In this document: in pieces, positions 4,418-6,757 of the stretch
How positions within the stretch are numbered: position 1 is the first letter of the stretch
Layout of the letters: each line of letters begins with the position of its first letter
The notes under the pieces: generated by a model
What the model saw: the letters and a program-made list of their open reading frames with translations, nothing else
The model's database searches: none
What the model was told of the DNA's origin: nothing
NCBI GenBank assembly: GCA_947499275.1
Contig: CANMNM010000074.1
Span: forward strand, 1-6,757
Length of the DNA: 6,757 nt
Direction: 5' to 3'
Source: Actinomycetota bacterium
GTDB lineage: Bacteria > Actinomycetota > Actinomycetes > S36-B12
Program-made: the position numbers and the translations under genes

Positions 4418-4839
4418 TTAAGCTGGTCAACACGGGTTGCGTGCCGACCGCCTTCAAATGTAGTGGACAGAAAGACCGCCAAGGCTTCTTGAGCTGTTGT
4501 GGGATCGCTCACACGCTCACCAAAACAAGCCACATTCGCATCATTGTGTGCTCGTGAAAGTTGTGCATCTTCGACCGTGCGGATCACCGCTGCACGAATC
4601 CCGTGAATTTTGTTTGCGGCCATGCAGATTCCTTGACCACTGCCACACACGGCAACGCCTACTTCCGCTTCACCCGCTGCCACTAACCTTCCGAGTTCAG
4701 CCCCAAACTCTGGGTAATCGGCGCGTTCTTGCGTGAATACCCCAACGTCATGGACCTCATGGCCCATCTCGAGCAGCCAGGAGCTCAGAACACTCTTTAG
4801 CTCAAATCCCGCATGGTCACTTGCCACTGCAATTTTCAT
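4405..4839 (-). CDS. rpiB: Ribose-5-phosphate isomerase B
   Basis: Interconverts ribose 5-phosphate and ribulose 5-phosphate in the non-oxidative pentose phosphate pathway (RpiB/LacAB family, cytoplasm). The 144-residue length is normal. Family landmarks are present: IAVASDHAGFELK at residues 3-15, where Asp and His bind the phosphosugar; the YPEFG block (42-46); and the VCGSGQGICMAANKIHGIRA stretch beginning at Val64, with the catalytic Cys65. HNDANVACFGERV follows around 98-110. The actinobacterial form GSGQGICMAANK is seen rather than the enterobacterial GTGIG form. ATG at 4839 has GGGAG seven bases upstream. It is divergent from rbsK, whose product makes ribose 5-phosphate, so the two form a sensible ribose-use pair sharing a control region. 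Confidence 0.95.
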   Translation of the reverse strand: MKIAVASDHAGFELKSVLSSWLLEMGHEVHDVGVFTQERADYPEFGAELGRLVAAGEAEVGVAVCGSGQGICMAANKIHGIRAAVIRTVEDAQLSRAHNDANVACFGERVSDPTTAQEALAVFLSTTFEGGRHATRVDQLNSMI

Positions 4840-4880
4840 GTACTTCTCCCAGTCACACTTTGCCTTCGCTTCGCCTAGCC

Positions 4881-4890
4881 TGTCATGACA
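4881..4890. promoter_or_regulatory. Perfect palindrome between rpiB and rbsK
   Basis: TGTCATGACA reads the same on both strands. It lies in the 61-bp divergent gap and overlaps or abuts possible -10 boxes in both directions: TATCCT at 4892-4897 (plus) and TACTGT at 4888-4893 (minus). A dimeric repressor bound here could control both genes. No -35 boxes fit well and no regulator gene is in the window. Confidence 0.4.
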
Positions 4891-4900
4891 GTATCCTCCC

Positions 4901-5863
4901 GTGAATCAACCCCTAAGCAATGAATCGCGGCCCGGTGAAAAAGTGATCGTTGTTATCGGCAGCCTTAATACAGACTTTGTTGTCACCCTTGATTCCTTTC
5001 CACAAACTGGTGAGACTATTTTGGGAGAAACTTTTGAGCAATTCCCCGGTGGGAAAGGTCTCAACCAAGCCGTCGCGTCATCACGATTGGGTGCCAGGGT
5101 CGCCATGATTGGTGCGGTCGGCGACGACCCCTTCGGAGATGCGCTCCTCGCCACTCTCGCCACCGAGTCCATCACATCCCATGTTGGCAAAATTCCAGAG
5201 TCCAGTACAGGAATTGCGCTAATTGAAGTGGCGGCCTCCGGTGAAAACAAGATCATCGTGGTTTCTGGTGCAAACAGCATGCTCACTGAAGAAATAGTTG
5301 AAGCCTCATTGCGCGAGATCGCCAGCCACCATCGCATCGGTCTTGTGCTCACCCAAGGTGAAGTGCCTGTCGCCGCAACCCACAGGGCACTGAGTGTTGC
5401 CAAAGAACTTGGCGCAATAACGATTCTGAATCCCGCCCCAATTCGTAATTTCCCTGCATCACTGTTTCCCCTAGTTGATTATTTGATTCCCAATGAGCAC
5501 GAAGCAAAGGAACTTGTGGCATTAGAAGGCAACTCATTTAATTCCATGTTGGATTTTGTCGAATTAGCGTCAAAAATTGTGAACTTGGGTGTTGGCACTG
5601 TCGTAATCACGCGCGGCGAAAAAGGTGCAGTGTGGTCCACGGCCACAGCATCTGGCCAAGCCGCCGCATTCCGGATTGTTCCCGTTGACTCTGTTGCGGC
5701 AGGTGACGCATTCTGTGGCGGACTTGCCGTTGCACTCAACGAAGGTCAGCCGCTAAATGAAGCTTTGCGTTGGGCAAGTGCCGCAGGTGCTATCGCCGCA
5801 ACACGAGCTGGTGCTGTCACATCACTCCCACAACGATCCGAGGTTGAAGAGCTCCTCGCATAA
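4901..5863 (+). CDS. rbsK: Ribokinase (PfkB family)
   Basis: Phosphorylates ribose to ribose 5-phosphate with ATP, feeding the pentose phosphate pathway. The 320 residues are slightly longer than E. coli RbsK because of a polar N-terminal extension of about 14. Landmarks: GSLNTDFVV (20-28), which contacts the sugar; GGKGLNQA (50-57), the glycine-rich PfkB motif 1; NPAP and PNEHEA in the middle; TRGEKGAVW near the nucleotide site; and DSVAAGDAFCGG (262-273) with catalytic Asp269. The usual Thr of the 'DTTGAGD' motif is Val here, a mild deviation. Other PfkB sugar kinases remain possible, but rpiB next door supports ribose. The GTG at 4901 has no Shine-Dalgarno sequence; an in-frame GTG at 4943 is an alternative. 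The stop lies 41 bases from the convergent gene's stop. Confidence 0.9.
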   Translation: MNQPLSNESRPGEKVIVVIGSLNTDFVVTLDSFPQTGETILGETFEQFPGGKGLNQAVASSRLGARVAMIGAVGDDPFGDALLATLATESITSHVGKIPESSTGIALIEVAASGENKIIVVSGANSMLTEEIVEASLREIASHHRIGLVLTQGEVPVAATHRALSVAKELGAITILNPAPIRNFPASLFPLVDYLIPNEHEAKELVALEGNSFNSMLDFVELASKIVNLGVGTVVITRGEKGAVWSTATASGQAAAFRIVPVDSVAAGDAFCGGLAVALNEGQPLNEALRWASAAGAIAATRAGAVTSLPQRSEVEELLA

Positions 5864-5904
5864 ACACACAGACCAATTACAGAACTGGGAATTCAGCGGT
5901 GGAT

Positions 5905-6757
5905 CTACCAGGAACGTCGAGCAATGATCTGGTCTTGATCACTGAAAAGCGTCACCGTTCCCGTCGACCAGAAAATGGAAATTTTCCGTCCAAGGTAGAC
6001 GGTGGTACTTGCGGCTCGACTTTCATCTCCGTCTTTACCTCCGTGCATCATCCAAGTGCCACCCGGTGGAATACACGTTCCGGAAGGAAGCCGGTATCGG
6101 GTGTTCCCGGTTTCTATTCTGTACCCGTCGAGGCATTGGGTCTCTGATCCACGGTTAAGAAGTTGCAGCCATTGGGTGGCTGCTCTCTTCTCTCCTCGTT
6201 TTTTACCGAGTGACATATCTTGAATCACAACCCTGCCGCCTAGCGGATCATTTTCACAATCGATTGTGCATGGGTACTGACGCCAAAATCGATAGTTGCC
6301 ATTGCGATCGAGCAGATAGACGCCATCGCCGAAAAGATACGGCTGTTTAATCGGTTCTGGATACAGTCGAGTCTTGAGATTGGCGTACAGCGCGCGTGGA
6401 TCATTGGCCAACGCTGGTTTGGAGCCGGTATAAACAACGCGGTAATCCCCCGGGCTGAGAATGCTGCCGCCAGGCAGAGTGATCCAGCCCTGATTACCGG
6501 ATTCACGAAGAGTCCAACCCGAGAGGTCGACATCGGCTGCGCCGGAGTTTCGAACAATCACCCACTCGTCTGCAGCCGAAGTACCGCGACTTATTTTGAG
6601 GTCAACTGATGAATTCGGTTGTTCCAGATCACCGCAGAGTTGTGGATTCCAGATTCCGATCCGTTGCTCTTGGGCACGAGCAATAACATCGCGATAGATC
6701 GAACTCATGGAAGCTTCTTTTGCCACCGTGAACCACAAGCCCCAACCACGCTCGGCC
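5905..6757 (-). CDS. Protein with two lamin-tail-like domains, C-terminal part (5' end outside window)
   Basis: The frame is open from the right edge (AERGWGLWFTVAKEAS) to TAG at 5905, 283 residues visible; in-frame TTG or ATG codons near the edge are not credible starts, because the frame continues through the boundary. The first 40 or so residues, ending ARAQEQRIGIWNPQLCG, look like the tail of a nuclease-type domain (staphylococcal-nuclease-like proteins often end with 'GLW'), followed by two beta-rich domains. The first has EWVIVRNSGAADVDLSGWTL and a GSILSPGDYRVVY loop. The second repeats the plan with WLQLLNRGSETQCLDGYRI and SGTCIPPGGTWMMHGG. This is the lamin tail domain (LTD) pattern of secreted bacterial proteins. 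Four Cys occur outside the first one, possibly as disulfides. The enzyme part is outside the window, so the nuclease idea is inference. Confidence 0.7.
   Translation of the reverse strand, partial: AERGWGLWFTVAKEASMSSIYRDVIARAQEQRIGIWNPQLCGDLEQPNSSVDLKISRGTSAADEWVIVRNSGAADVDLSGWTLRESGNQGWITLPGGSILSPGDYRVVYTGSKPALANDPRALYANLKTRLYPEPIKQPYLFGDGVYLLDRNGNYRFWRQYPCTIDCENDPLGGRVVIQDMSLGKKRGEKRAATQWLQLLNRGSETQCLDGYRIETGNTRYRLPSGTCIPPGGTWMMHGGKDGDESRAASTTVYLGRKISIFWSTGTVTLFSDQDQIIARRSW

Noticed and set aside
4906..5739. Minus-strand open frames within rbsK
   Set aside because: Antisense to a well-supported ribokinase; no family motifs.

Overview
The window probably comes from an actinobacterium. This is inferred from the overall character: moderate to high GC, GTG and TTG starts without a Shine-Dalgarno sequence, TANNNT boxes close to start codons, a tRNA gene without an encoded CCA, and an antitoxin of a kind common in Actinobacteria. 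No marker here fixes the genus.

Layout, left to right. Positions 1-875 (minus strand) hold the first 291 residues of a Kup-type potassium transporter whose 3' end lies outside the window. Positions 927-1739 hold a small module: an intact ribbon-helix-helix antitoxin gene, a damaged upstream partner (candidate toxin) gene, and a tRNA-Lys(TTT). The acceptor end of that tRNA is repeated as a 15/16-bp direct repeat on the far side of the module, which looks like the footprint of integration at a tRNA gene. The toxin-like gene has a 17-bp tandem duplication that truncates it and appears to have lost its start codon.

Positions 1962-2778 hold the most unusual content: a tandem duplication, about 425 bp per unit, of a gene for an 88-89 residue peptide. 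The peptide resembles the nitrile-hydratase-like leader peptides (NHLP) of ribosomally made, modified peptides (RiPPs). The two copies share an almost identical leader ending in Gly-Gly, then carry unrelated 9-10 residue tails. A 170-bp block is identical to the base while the flanking codons differ, as expected after gene conversion. Each copy has its own strong ribosome binding site, a conserved upstream block and a downstream hairpin.

After a repeat-containing gap (2779-3047) come an ATP-grasp ligase and a small Ig-like lipoprotein, both on the minus strand and probably co-transcribed, then rpiB (ribose-5-phosphate isomerase B). rpiB is divergent from rbsK (ribokinase, plus strand) across a 61-bp gap with a perfect 10-bp palindrome. 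The two enzymes belong to the same pentose phosphate and ribose salvage chemistry. The right end (5905-6757, minus) is the C-terminal part of a secreted-type protein with two lamin-tail-like domains, convergent with rbsK and cut by the window edge.

No RiPP modification enzyme of a standard class and no dedicated peptidase-transporter is visible. The ATP-grasp gene is the only nearby enzyme that could act on the peptides, and that link is speculative.
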